From a virus: a DNA stretch of 24,717 nucleotides. The translations under genes were made by a program, and so were the position numbers. This document shows, piece after piece, positions 1-6,128 of this stretch (the first letter of the stretch is position 1; the number at the start of each line of letters is the position of its first letter). The stretch lies in the IMG/VR virus record IMGVR_UViG_3300007960_000175, positions 1-24,717 of that record. One strand, given 5' to 3'. Below the pieces are notes generated by a model, which saw only the letters and a list, made by a program, of their open reading frames with translations, made no database searches and was not told the DNA's origin.

Positions 1-72
1 AATGGTTGCGGGCATGGATTTCATTACGTTGATACATCAGAAAATTTGAATATTAAGGAGGAGGAAGAATGA
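1..72 (+). CDS. C-terminal fragment of a small protein cut by the window edge
   Basis: An open frame runs from the first base to a TGA at 70-72. The visible 23 residues include a Cys-Gly-His near the edge and end Lys-Glu-Glu-Glu-Glu. The Glu codons double as the AAGGAGGAGGAAGAA ribosome-binding stretch of the next gene, whose ATG overlaps this stop by four bases. That arrangement recurs at several certain junctions in this window, which is the main reason to accept the fragment. The function cannot be judged from so little sequence. Confidence 0.6.
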   Translation, partial: NGCGHGFHYVDTSENLNIKEEEE

Positions 73-308
73 ATTATAAGTGTAAGAATTGCGGAAGCAA
101 AGATTTTACTTTTGAGCGAAAGACCATTGAATGGTCCTCGATTACTTCTTTTTATGAAGATGCATATGGTAATCTTTACGTTGACGAGCATGATTATTTT
201 GATGGTCACGTTACTGATGAAGCAGGAGTCATTGTCTGTGATGAATGTAATTCAGAATGGCTCGAACATGATAGCAAGGACCACTTGATTAAGGAGGAAG
301 AAGAATGA
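69..308 (+). CDS. small zinc-ribbon protein
   Basis: This is a 79-residue protein with two CxxC pairs, CKNC at residues 5-8 and CDEC near residues 57-60, spaced as in a zinc ribbon. The middle is acidic and aromatic. The ATG at 69 follows AAGGAGGAGG at a good distance and overlaps the upstream stop, so the start is well supported. The protein ends in four Glu, and those codons form the ribosome-binding site of the next gene. It could bind nucleic acid or a protein partner; no specific function is recognisable. Confidence 0.8.
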   Translation: MNYKCKNCGSKDFTFERKTIEWSSITSFYEDAYGNLYVDEHDYFDGHVTDEAGVIVCDECNSEWLEHDSKDHLIKEEEE

Positions 309-649
309 ACGAATTTGAATACAATTTGAAAGAACAAGAAGAACGCCGAATGCGTCACAGGATTTATGCGAATGCAGAACGTCCTCATTTTGTAATTAGG
401 TCTTTTGATGTAACTTCTTCTTGGGAACCTCTTCAGATTGAGGGTCAATTCATTGACGGTAATTACTTTTACTACCGATATCGTGATGGTTCTCTTTACA
501 TGGAAGTTAATCGCCAACCGCTTGATGATACCATTTACTTCGAGCGAAAGAATGTTTTCTTTGGAATGAATGACCTCAGTCTTAATGACGCTCTTAACCA
601 TATCAGGCGTTTTTGGAGTCGCTTTGACCGTCAGAACGAGGAGGAATGA
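305..649 (+). CDS. hypothetical protein
   Basis: This 114-residue protein starts at an ATG that overlaps the previous stop (ATGA) behind AAGGAGGAAGAA. The N-terminal 20 residues are highly charged. The middle has alternating hydrophobic and aromatic residues typical of beta strands, followed by a helical C-terminus rich in Arg and Asn. It has no Cys pairs, signal peptide or membrane segment. It ends Asn-Glu-Glu-Glu, coupled to the next small gene. I do not recognise the family. Confidence 0.75.
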   Translation: MNEFEYNLKEQEERRMRHRIYANAERPHFVIRSFDVTSSWEPLQIEGQFIDGNYFYYRYRDGSLYMEVNRQPLDDTIYFERKNVFFGMNDLSLNDALNHIRRFWSRFDRQNEEE

Positions 650-792
650 TTATGTGTATCGTTTTAGATAACTGTGATTACCGTTTTAGTGTAAGGCCTG
701 TCCGTGTCGTTGATAAAAACGGTAGGTTTATGACCTATCGCTCAGAGCGGTTATACAGGTGTAGGTTTTGTTTTCGTTTGAAGGAGGATTAA
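646..792 (+). CDS. very small cysteine-containing protein (48 aa)
   Basis: ATG at 646 overlaps the preceding TGA and lies directly behind GAGGAGGA; an in-frame ATG at 652 is an alternative start. The 48-residue product is basic and has Cys at 4 and 10 plus a CRFC pair at 39-42, so it may bind zinc. Its last codons (Leu-Lys-Glu-Asp) contain the AAGGAGG that serves the MazG-like gene at 795. The frame fills what would otherwise be a gap between two coupled genes. Function unknown. Confidence 0.65.
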   Translation: MIMCIVLDNCDYRFSVRPVRVVDKNGRFMTYRSERLYRCRFCFRLKED

Positions 793-794
793 GT

Positions 795-1127
795 ATGAGC
801 GAAGCATTTGAAGAAGTATGGAATTATGTTGCTAAAAAGGTATGGATGAATGCAGTAAAGCATGGTTTTTGGGATGATGCCCGAAACGATGGTGAATCTA
901 TTGCACTAATCCATTCTGAATTATCGGAAGCCCTTGAAGCGATGCGACAGGGTAATCCGTCTTCAGACAAGATTATTGAGTTTTCTGCGGTTGAAGAAGA
1001 ATTGGCCGACGTAGTTATCCGTATTATGGACTACTCGATGGGCAATGATTTGGATATTGCAGGAGCGATTATAGCCAAGATTGGTTATAACAAGGACCGT
1101 GAGTTTATGCACGGTAAAGCGTTTTAG
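795..1127 (+). CDS. MazG-like nucleotide pyrophosphohydrolase
   Basis: The 110-residue all-alpha protein has a MazG-type metal-binding layout: a SELSEALEA helix at residues 41-49 and EEELADVVIRIMD at 67-79, where the ExxD pair (Glu69, Asp72) would bind magnesium. Members of this superfamily hydrolyse NTPs or dNTPs to monophosphates and are common in phage nucleotide-metabolism modules. That fits the downstream ribonucleotide reductase and deaminase. The start was chosen at ATG 795 because AAGGAGG lies seven bases upstream. The size suits single-domain viral MazG proteins. The exact substrate cannot be read from sequence. Confidence 0.82.
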   Translation: MSEAFEEVWNYVAKKVWMNAVKHGFWDDARNDGESIALIHSELSEALEAMRQGNPSSDKIIEFSAVEEELADVVIRIMDYSMGNDLDIAGAIIAKIGYNKDREFMHGKAF

Positions 1128-1360
1128 TCGCGGGGTATGGTTCGACCCTAAGACACGGCGGTTTGACGAGTAAAAATTAGTTAGTGGTTGTCGCCCAAAA
1201 GAACTATGTTGTGTGGTTCGTATTCACCATTTAGGCTAGTTTTCCGCTATCGGGAGTTTGTCGAAGTAAAAAGAACAAATTTTGTTATCTCCTTGGTTAA
1301 TCGAATGACAAGGGTTATATTTTGCGCCCTGTTCTTCTCCCACCCTTTCGAGGGATTATT
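1128..1360 (+). other. gene-free stretch of 233 bases
   Basis: No frame of convincing length or with a ribosome-binding site exists here, which is unusual in a region where genes otherwise overlap. It holds a 5-bp inverted repeat (1291-1295 with 1309-1313) and a TATA-like element just downstream of it. The first 40 bases could be read as an out-of-frame extension of the MazG-like gene, but I see no start signal. Most likely it is a promoter region or an untranslated structured RNA. Confidence 0.6.
1309..1360 (+). promoter_or_regulatory. candidate archaeal promoter (TATA-like box) before 1361
   Basis: TTATATTTT at 1315-1323 resembles an archaeal TATA box, with purine-rich CAAGGG immediately upstream where a BRE would lie. 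Archaeal transcription usually starts about 25 bases downstream, here near 1345. That would leave a short leader carrying GAGGG at 1350-1354 and the ATG at 1361. It lies in the longest gene-free stretch of the window. No experimental support; such short AT motifs also occur by chance. Confidence 0.4.
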
Positions 1361-1573
1361 ATGAAATTACTAGAAAAATTTAGAATGGCTTTATCTTTGA
1401 AGCCGGAGGATATTATACCTCCTAAAAGATGTTTGAAGTGTGGTCTTAAGGCTACACACGAAGCATGGCTAAATCTTCACAAATTAGGTGAAGAAGAAGT
1501 CATTAATGAAATTCACTATTACCTATGTCGAGGTTGTTTTAATGAAGCGAATGAAGGATATTATCCCAATTAG
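1361..1573 (+). CDS. small zinc-ribbon protein
   Basis: The 70-residue product has an amphipathic N-terminal helix and two CxxC pairs, CLKC near residues 24-27 and CRGC near 57-60, separated by a helical, acidic stretch. The ATG at 1361 was preferred over an in-frame TTG at 1322 because GAGGG precedes it at suitable spacing and the TTG would lie inside the proposed promoter. It is the first gene after the gene-free stretch and overlaps the next gene by 32 bases. Its role is unknown; zinc binding is inferred. Confidence 0.7.
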   Translation: MKLLEKFRMALSLKPEDIIPPKRCLKCGLKATHEAWLNLHKLGEEEVINEIHYYLCRGCFNEANEGYYPN

Positions 1574-1715
1574 TCAGCACTATATTTGGAAGCCTGATTA
1601 TCTTAACCGTCCTGTTGAAGAAGAGATGAGAAGGCGTGAGTGTTTCCGTTTTCACTATCGAGCCGGAAAAACTTATTTCCAAGCGGAAAAATTAGCAAGG
1701 AGAGGAATTAAATGA
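1542..1715 (+). CDS. small basic hypothetical protein
   Basis: Start ATG 1542 sits eight bases after GAGG (1530-1533), giving a 57-residue basic protein that overlaps the end of the previous gene. An in-frame ATG at 1551 is possible. The C-terminal half is rich in Arg, Lys and Gln and probably helical, so nucleic-acid binding is possible. It is followed without a gap by the gene at 1712, whose start overlaps this stop. I do not recognise a family. Confidence 0.6.
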   Translation: MKRMKDIIPISQHYIWKPDYLNRPVEEEMRRRECFRFHYRAGKTYFQAEKLARRGIK

Positions 1716-1903
1716 TGACAAGAAAGGATTTTAGAATTTTTGCAGAAGAATTTGGATATACACATCGGAATCAGATTGGTGGTAGTCTTACCCATCAGCA
1801 AGAAATTATGTTTGAAGCATTTTTTAATGCTTGTAGGAAAATTAATCCTAGGTTTGATGAAGAAGTTTGGATGGAATATTTTTGGAAGGAGGTGTTTCCA
1901 TGA
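1712..1903 (+). CDS. small hypothetical protein
   Basis: A 63-residue acidic, aromatic and probably helical protein. The start overlaps the previous stop, with AAGGAGAGG upstream; ATG 1715 is an equally placed alternative. Its stretch FAEEFGYTHRN followed by SLTHQQ resembles small phage proteins with no assigned function. The last codons overlap the next start by four bases (ATGA at 1900). No Cys or membrane segment. Confidence 0.65.
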   Translation: MMTRKDFRIFAEEFGYTHRNQIGGSLTHQQEIMFEAFFNACRKINPRFDEEVWMEYFWKEVFP

Positions 1904-2094
1904 ATAAAGATAAAATCATGTGGTGGCTTGCCGAACAGGTGACAATACAACTTTTCTTTGACTTTAACAACAAGCCATTCAAGTATTTCAAACCCGTTGA
2001 TTTTGATATTGACGAGGAAGAATGGAAAAAAACCATGCGTGAAGTGTATATTCATCACGAAAAAATTAATAGGTATTGGGAGGAAGAAGAATGA
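1900..2094 (+). CDS. small acidic hypothetical protein ending in four Glu
   Basis: The ATG at 1900 follows GGAAGGAGGTG and overlaps the preceding TGA, giving 64 residues. The N-terminus is hydrophobic and aromatic (MWWLAEQ) but too short and mixed to be a clear membrane anchor. The C-terminus ends WEEEE; these codons contain GGGAGGAAGAAGA, which is the ribosome-binding site of the gene at 2091. Function unknown. Confidence 0.7.
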   Translation: MNKDKIMWWLAEQVTIQLFFDFNNKPFKYFKPVDFDIDEEEWKKTMREVYIHHEKINRYWEEEE

Positions 2095-2738
2095 ATATTT
2101 TTGCACTAAGCAGTAGTCCAATTGAAGCCGCACATCAAATGTGTGATAAGCACGTAGTCAAGATGCCGACAGAAACCTGTCAAATGCTACATACTAACTA
2201 CATTTATTGGCTTTACGTTGAGGAAAACAATAAGGAGCCTTCATTGGCTAACTTGAAGACTTTCCATGCCTCACACAAGGGCAAACTGATGAAGCCCGCG
2301 ATGCTAAACCACCCCTCAACCCAATGGGCGCGAGAATCTTTCGCTAACTTTTGTTGGCTTTTCGACCACGGTATCGCTCTTTGCGAAGAATATACTCATC
2401 GTTATGGTAAGCGACATGGTTCTCACGACCGTATCCTTGAAATGAGTATTCTCGTTGATAAGGTCCGTGGTCAAGATGAATTGACTCCCATTACTATTGC
2501 TATGGACGACAAGTATCGTCTTGATGGTGTGCTTTACATGCAAAATCCTCATGTTTCTGAATGGGATTTTGTTATTGACTCTTACCGAAACTACTATCTT
2601 CAAGGTAAGTGGGAGTTTGCCCGTTGGACAAATCGTAAGTCACCTGATTGGTGGCCTGATAACCAATACGTTATCAAAAAGAATGAACAAATCCGTGCGT
2701 TCAATGAACGCTACGGTGCTAATATGACATTTGTGTGA
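2091..2738 (+). CDS. conserved viral protein with CDKHVVKM motif
   Basis: The 215-residue protein opens with a strand and then CDKHVVKM at residues 18-25. It has a central helical part and ends with an aromatic and basic segment (FARWTNRKSPDWW). From memory this N-terminal CDKHVVKM signature and the C-terminal W-rich segment mark a family widespread in phages and large DNA viruses without an experimentally secure function; Cys18, Asp19, Lys20 and His21 look catalytic or metal-binding. Some database entries connect similar proteins with DNA glycosylases, but I cannot confirm that here. The ATG overlaps the previous stop and follows GGGAGGAAGAAGA. Confidence 0.7.
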   Translation: MNIFALSSSPIEAAHQMCDKHVVKMPTETCQMLHTNYIYWLYVEENNKEPSLANLKTFHASHKGKLMKPAMLNHPSTQWARESFANFCWLFDHGIALCEEYTHRYGKRHGSHDRILEMSILVDKVRGQDELTPITIAMDDKYRLDGVLYMQNPHVSEWDFVIDSYRNYYLQGKWEFARWTNRKSPDWWPDNQYVIKKNEQIRAFNERYGANMTFV

Positions 2739-2742
2739 TAGT

Positions 2743-2853
2743 ATGAAACGCTGTCCTAAGTGTCAAAGGGTGTTTAAGGCACTACACCCTGAAAAACAAG
2801 TGTGCCTTAAATGTTATAAAAATATGTATAGGAGAAATAACAATGATGTTTAA
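2743..2853 (+). CDS. 36-residue zinc-ribbon protein
   Basis: The frame encodes a minimal zinc ribbon: CPKC at residues 4-7 and CLKC at 21-24, with a basic rest. It starts four bases after the previous stop and overlaps the next gene by 11 bases. The TGTGTGATAG before its ATG offers only a weak ribosome-binding match, so translation may depend on termination of the upstream gene. The Cys spacing makes it unlikely to be a chance frame. Confidence 0.6.
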   Translation: MKRCPKCQRVFKALHPEKQVCLKCYKNMYRRNNNDV

Positions 2854-3157
2854 TATAAATTGTAACGCATGTGATAATAACCGATATAAAATTGTTCCAT
2901 CTTCTTGGGATGATGATATTCCAATGCGAGTTGAATGCACAGACTGTAAGGTAAATGACATGGTTCTTAGTCAAATGGCTATGCAAATGTCTGAATTAAT
3001 TGCAAAGACTTCTCGTGAGAAACTCGCTTGGATTATTTCTGAGGCTCTAATCAACAAGCATTGTAATGATGAGCAGGTTCTTCAATACATTGAAGGGCTT
3101 CTTCACACCAAGAACAATGTTGAATTAGTAACTTTCGCGGAGGTTTATCTTTCGTGA
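2843..3157 (+). CDS. zinc-ribbon plus helical protein
   Basis: This 104-residue protein has CNAC (residues 7-10) and CTDC (32-35) forming an N-terminal zinc ribbon, then about 65 mostly helical residues. AGGAG at 2830-2834 lies eight bases before ATG 2843; ATG 2846 is a second in-frame choice. It is the last protein gene before two tRNA genes. The layout (ribbon plus helical bundle) suits a nucleic-acid or polymerase-associated factor, but no family is recognised. Confidence 0.7.
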   Translation: MMFNINCNACDNNRYKIVPSSWDDDIPMRVECTDCKVNDMVLSQMAMQMSELIAKTSREKLAWIISEALINKHCNDEQVLQYIEGLLHTKNNVELVTFAEVYLS

Positions 3158-3166
3158 ACAACATAG

Positions 3167-3238
3167 GGACGTGTGGTGTAATGGATATCATTTTGGCCTT
3201 CTAAGCCGAAGATGGGGGTTCGATTCCCTCCACGTCTG
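3167..3238 (+). tRNA. tRNA-Arg (anticodon UCU)
   Basis: A full cloverleaf can be drawn over 72 bases. The acceptor GGACGTG pairs with CACGTCT (a terminal G-U pair). The D arm is short. The anticodon stem TTGGC/GCCGA encloses CTTCTAA with anticodon TCT at 3200-3202. The T arm GGGGG/CCCTC has loop TTCGATT. The 3' CCA is not encoded. It would read AGA and AGG codons, both of which are used in the genes here. It lies between protein genes on the same strand and is followed 13 bases later by a second tRNA. Confidence 0.93.
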
Positions 3239-3251
3239 CCTATGTTTAAAA

Positions 3252-3326
3252 GGACTCGTAGCACAGTTTGGTTAGTGCATCCGGCTCATAACCGGACGGT
3301 CATGGGTTCAAATCCCATCGAGTCCA
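3252..3326 (+). tRNA. tRNA with anticodon CAU (Ile-AUA type or elongator Met)
   Basis: The acceptor GGACTCG pairs perfectly with CGAGTCC (discriminator A). The D stem GCAC/GTGC, anticodon stem TCCGG/CCGGA with loop CTCATAA (CAT at 3287-3289) and T arm TGGG/CCCA around TTCAAAT all form. CCA is not encoded. A G-C first pair argues against an archaeal initiator tRNA, which usually begins A-U. The loop and stem look like archaeal tRNA-Ile2, whose C34 is modified to read AUA, but elongator Met cannot be excluded by eye. Together with the Arg-UCU gene this would supplement codons often rare in hosts. Confidence 0.9.
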
Positions 3327-3349
3327 CCTATTTTTAAGGAATGATTACT

Positions 3350-3439
3350 ATGAAACTATTTTGGTGGTGTTTGCTTGCGGCAATTATTGTTGGTCCGTGG
3401 GCGATTTTAGCATTTATGTTTATGGGTGATGAAGAATGA
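3350..3439 (+). CDS. 29-residue single-pass membrane peptide
   Basis: The frame encodes Met-Lys followed by about 22 hydrophobic residues and an acidic end (GDEE), a typical tiny membrane peptide. TAAGGA lies nine bases upstream of ATG 3350; an in-frame ATG at 3341 sits too close to that site. The TGA overlaps the next start (ATGA at 3436). Small membrane peptides in viruses can act in lysis or membrane remodelling, but nothing here assigns this one. Confidence 0.6.
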   Translation: MKLFWWCLLAAIIVGPWAILAFMFMGDEE

Positions 3440-3684
3440 TTGTAAATGAAAAGAAAAAACCTGTTGAATTTCGTCGTGTGTTTGATGATGAGTTACCGCC
3501 CATCATCATTACTATGAATGACAATGATGAACCAAAGATGGTGTTGAATATGCACCACCGTATTTGGATTAGTCTGCATCGAAAGACGATTGCAGGTATT
3601 ATCAACGTTTTCCCGGAGAAGATTGATGAAATCCTTGATGATTTCCTCGGAGAACAACGTTCTAACGAAAAGATGGATTGGTGA
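3436..3684 (+). CDS. hypothetical protein
   Basis: An 82-residue protein with a basic N-terminus, a probable beta-rich middle and a helical acidic C-terminus. The start overlaps the previous stop in an ATGA; the upstream GGTGATGAAGA gives a moderate ribosome-binding match. No Cys pairs, membrane segments or known motif. Its end overlaps the possible GTG start of the next gene. Confidence 0.65.
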   Translation: MIVNEKKKPVEFRRVFDDELPPIIITMNDNDEPKMVLNMHHRIWISLHRKTIAGIINVFPEKIDEILDDFLGEQRSNEKMDW

Positions 3685-3689
3685 ATAAT

Positions 3690-4190
3690 ATGAATGATGA
3701 AGAAATTCAAATCGAAATGGAACTGCTTCCTGAAGAGTATGACCCTGTGGTGAAACTCTTGGAATTGCCCGATACTTGTTTCAAGTGTGAAGGTCCGGTG
3801 GATGACAACCTTTGTTGGCCCAATTACAATGAGGCCCACACCATTGAATCTTCAATGGGCTATGGCTCAAAGTGGGACACTCGCGGTTTCAGGATTGCAA
3901 TTTGTGACCGTTGTATCGCAAATGGTGTTCTCAAAGGCACTCTTCGTTTGATGCACGGTGAACGTGTTTGGAAGGATGGTGTCGGTCATTTCTTTGAAGA
4001 CCGAGTTTTCGGAACATTGACAGAAGACCTCAAACACGCACAATGGATTCTTGACTTGATGAAGGCTGAAGAAAAGTGGGAAGAATACGTTGATGGTTTT
4101 TTGTATGCACAGGCAGAAGTGTATGAAGAATACGGTGATGAAATCCCTGAATGGATTTTGTTTGAAATGAATCGAGGTGAAGAAGAATGA
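3690..4190 (+). CDS. acidic protein with CxxC pairs
   Basis: From ATG 3690 the product is 166 residues. CFKC occurs near residues 30-33 and CDRC near 72-75, suggesting a zinc-binding module in the first half; the second half is strongly acidic and helical. GGTGA at 3680-3684 is the best ribosome-binding match and favours ATG 3690 over the upstream in-frame GTG 3681. The protein ends RGEEE, whose codons lead into the overlapping start of the next gene. I do not recognise the family. Confidence 0.72.
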   Translation: MNDEEIQIEMELLPEEYDPVVKLLELPDTCFKCEGPVDDNLCWPNYNEAHTIESSMGYGSKWDTRGFRIAICDRCIANGVLKGTLRLMHGERVWKDGVGHFFEDRVFGTLTEDLKHAQWILDLMKAEEKWEEYVDGFLYAQAEVYEEYGDEIPEWILFEMNRGEEE

Positions 4191-5422
4191 ATTTGAGGAA
4201 ACTTGGAACAGGACATTGGGACCGTAAACTCATTGAGAGAATGCTTGAGAATTCGTTTTCTGACAACATTGATGATGCTTTGAAAGAATGGATGGCTACC
4301 GGAAATTGTTGGTGGCCTTCTCTTGCATCCAATACTCCTGATTGGGTTTCTAACCATCAGAACGGTGTTGGTTATTGTCTTTGTGGACATACCATCTATT
4401 ACCACTTTGAAATCACCAATACAGAAACAGGAGTAACTGAATGTGTAGGTTCAGACCACATCAACGCTTACATGATTGCCCGTAACATTTCTAATGAATT
4501 GGGGCTTCCTGTTGATTCTATCACCGAAGCCCAAATCAATGATTGGGTGAAGGTTCGTGTAAAGAACATGAAGGCTGACGCTTGGTGGGAAGAAAACGGT
4601 GAATGGTTCAATGGAATGTTAGAAGGTTTGCGTGAAGTTGACCGTTATTTCAACTATCAATTCAGCGGTCGAATCTTTTACGAACCAAAATACCAATGGA
4701 ATGTTAGGGCAACAAAGCCAAGAAAGAAGTCAGAAGGTAAGTTTGGCGACCCGAACTATCAAATGGCGTCTGTCTTTTGGCGTTGGGATGATGAGCGAAA
4801 TAGCCGCGCTCAAATCAATGGTAGTGGTTATCCGAATGATTCTCTTCTTGCTGATATCGTTGCTCTATCTTTTAGAAAGGAAGAGTATGCAAAGTATGCT
4901 AAGGCTCAAGAAGAGAAAAAGGAGCGTCGTCTTGCTGAGATTCAATTAGAGCGACTTAGGCATGAAAGGGAATTGGCTGAACGACGAGTCCTTGAAGCCA
5001 ATCGAAAGATTGAACACGGAAGGTCTTTGGCCGTTGATATTGACTTGATGGTTTCTAACGATGCCTTTAGGAGAAATTGTCGTTTTTATGGACTTGAAAG
5101 AATACGTTCTATTCATGCCTACAATTATGAGACTATGGTGGCTCTTAAACAATTTGCTTTAAAATTGTCGGATTCGGTTACTCTTTCTGAGTATGAAATC
5201 AGTCGTCTTGGTCAAATCTATGCAGATGATAAAAGGGTAACTGAAAAACAAATCAAGTTTATTGAAGATTTAGGAGGTGAAGCAGTTGGGCCTATGACCC
5301 GATATGAGGCATCGCAACTCATTAAGTCTTTATTGGCTCAACGTGACGGCGGGGATGAACAGGCCGACACCTTGAATCAGGCTTATAGCCCAAGCGCACA
5401 TCAACAGAACAGGAGCGAATGA
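4187..5422 (+). CDS. zinc-finger protein with coiled coil and DUF3072-like C-terminus
   Basis: A 411-residue protein. Residues about 63-95 contain YCLCGH followed by beta-rich sequence and ECVGSDHI, which resembles a small Zn-binding module (CxCGH plus a later Cys/His) seen in many phage proteins. Residues about 225-275 form a charged coiled coil. The C-terminal stretch beginning VTEKQIKFIEDLGG and ending in a short Ala/Ser helix resembles the DUF3072-type helical module found in phage and bacterial nucleic-acid proteins. A DNA-transaction role is plausible but not demonstrable. It starts at an ATGA overlap and ends overlapping the Ubl gene. Confidence 0.75.
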   Translation: MNLRKLGTGHWDRKLIERMLENSFSDNIDDALKEWMATGNCWWPSLASNTPDWVSNHQNGVGYCLCGHTIYYHFEITNTETGVTECVGSDHINAYMIARNISNELGLPVDSITEAQINDWVKVRVKNMKADAWWEENGEWFNGMLEGLREVDRYFNYQFSGRIFYEPKYQWNVRATKPRKKSEGKFGDPNYQMASVFWRWDDERNSRAQINGSGYPNDSLLADIVALSFRKEEYAKYAKAQEEKKERRLAEIQLERLRHERELAERRVLEANRKIEHGRSLAVDIDLMVSNDAFRRNCRFYGLERIRSIHAYNYETMVALKQFALKLSDSVTLSEYEISRLGQIYADDKRVTEKQIKFIEDLGGEAVGPMTRYEASQLIKSLLAQRDGGDEQADTLNQAYSPSAHQQNRSE

Positions 5423-5631
5423 CTATGATTCGACTACGCATTCTTAACGATACAGGACACACCGAGGTTATGCTTTCGGCTGAAGAAATCATTGAGCAAA
5501 TTGATACTCACCCTACTCATTGGTTGTTTATCAACGGTGAAATGGTTAGCCGTGAAGACGTGGCAACTATCAATTGGGACACAATTGAGAATGTTGACCT
5601 AACTCCAGCAATTGTTGGAGGTGCGTTCTGA
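5419..5631 (+). CDS. ubiquitin-like protein with C-terminal GG-AF
   Basis: This 70-residue protein fits the beta-grasp order: strand MIRLRILN, strand HTEVMLS, helix EEIIEQID, strand HWLFINGEMV, a loop with INWDTIENVD, and a last strand LTPAIVGG. WLFINGEMV lines up by eye with RLIFAGKQL of ubiquitin, and the INWDTIENVDLTPAIVGG segment with its last strand and Gly-Gly end. Gly67-Gly68 is followed by Ala-Phe, so a protease would have to trim two residues before activation. E1-like and JAMM genes lie 6-7 kb downstream. AGGAG at 5411 suits ATG 5425 (nine bases) better than ATG 5419 (three), so the first two residues are uncertain. The twin hairpins that follow suggest it ends a transcript. Confidence 0.72.
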   Translation: MTMIRLRILNDTGHTEVMLSAEEIIEQIDTHPTHWLFINGEMVSREDVATINWDTIENVDLTPAIVGGAF

Positions 5632-5661
5632 AGTAGTGTAAAACGCTTGGGCTACGCATTA

Positions 5662-5697
5662 GGGGGGAAGGGAAATCATCCCCTTTCCCTTCCCCCC
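5662..5697 (+). terminator. perfect 14-bp G/C-rich hairpin
   Basis: The arms at 5662-5675 and 5684-5697 are perfect reverse complements of 14 bases, one purine-only and the other pyrimidine-only, around an 8-base loop. No T-run follows directly. It lies 30 bases after the Ubl stop and six bases before a second hairpin. It may stall polymerase, protect a 3' end or bind a protein. Confidence 0.75.
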
Positions 5698-5702
5698 ACC
5701 TT

Positions 5703-5737
5703 AGGAGGTTAGTCGAAAGACTAGCCTCCTTTTTTTT
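5703..5737 (+). terminator. intrinsic-type terminator hairpin with T-tract
   Basis: A 12-bp stem (5703-5714 with 5719-5730, one G-U pair) closes a GAAA tetraloop and is followed by T8 at 5730-5737. This is the textbook form of a bacterial intrinsic terminator; archaeal RNA polymerase also stops at T-tracts. Its left arm contains AGGAGG, so in RNA the hairpin would hide a Shine-Dalgarno-like sequence. It separates the Ubl gene block from the RNR block. Confidence 0.85.
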
Positions 5738-5747
5738 ATTGAGAAAC

Positions 5748-6125
5748 ATGGATTTAATCTCAACAATCTCCGAAGGTGCTATGAAACTGATGTTCAACCT
5801 CAATGGTTGGAACTTAACTACACCTTTCGTCCATAATGGCGTTGCATACGTCAAACCAGACTTTTATCCCGATAGATTCATCATTGGTGTTTCTAAGAGG
5901 GGATACATTTATGCCTCCGGTGAGTCTCGCATACTTTACCGAGGGACCACTTTCACTTCCATTGAAGAATTGTTAAATCAATATACCAAATCAGCATTGA
6001 ATGATTTCAATGAATGGAAATTTCTTGAAGAAAAAGAATGGGTTATTACCCGTGATGGTCAAGAGTTTTTATATTCTTTCACTACATTAGATAAACTACC
6101 TAAAGCAAGTAAATTGAGGTGCTGA
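5748..6125 (+). CDS. hypothetical protein after the terminator
   Basis: A protein of about 125 residues, predicted to be mixed beta and alpha, with Tyr- and Phe-rich strands. The start is uncertain. ATG 5748 has no ribosome-binding match; ATG 5781 has AAGGTG only two bases upstream; ATG 5790 has it 11 bases upstream. As the first gene after the T-tract it might be read from a short-leader or leaderless message. I see no recognisable motif; it precedes the ribonucleotide reductase by three bases. Confidence 0.65.
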   Translation: MDLISTISEGAMKLMFNLNGWNLTTPFVHNGVAYVKPDFYPDRFIIGVSKRGYIYASGESRILYRGTTFTSIEELLNQYTKSALNDFNEWKFLEEKEWVITRDGQEFLYSFTTLDKLPKASKLRC

Positions 6126-6128
6126 AAC

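Noticed and set aside
206-601. Long minus-strand frames opposite plus-strand genes (also near 1795, 3420, 3986, 7335 and 13137)
   Set aside because: They lack ribosome-binding sites, are rich in Ser/Phe/His from reversed Glu/Lys codons, and lie opposite well-supported genes.
1128-1170. Out-of-frame continuation of the MazG-like gene (VWFDPKTRRFDE before a TAA)
   Set aside because: It would need a frameshift at the MazG end; no slippery site or start is visible, and the MazG protein is complete without it.
1140-1220. tRNA-like T-arm sequences (GGTTCGACC and GTTCGTA) in the gene-free stretch
   Set aside because: No acceptor, D or anticodon stem can be paired with them, so they are not supported as a tRNA.
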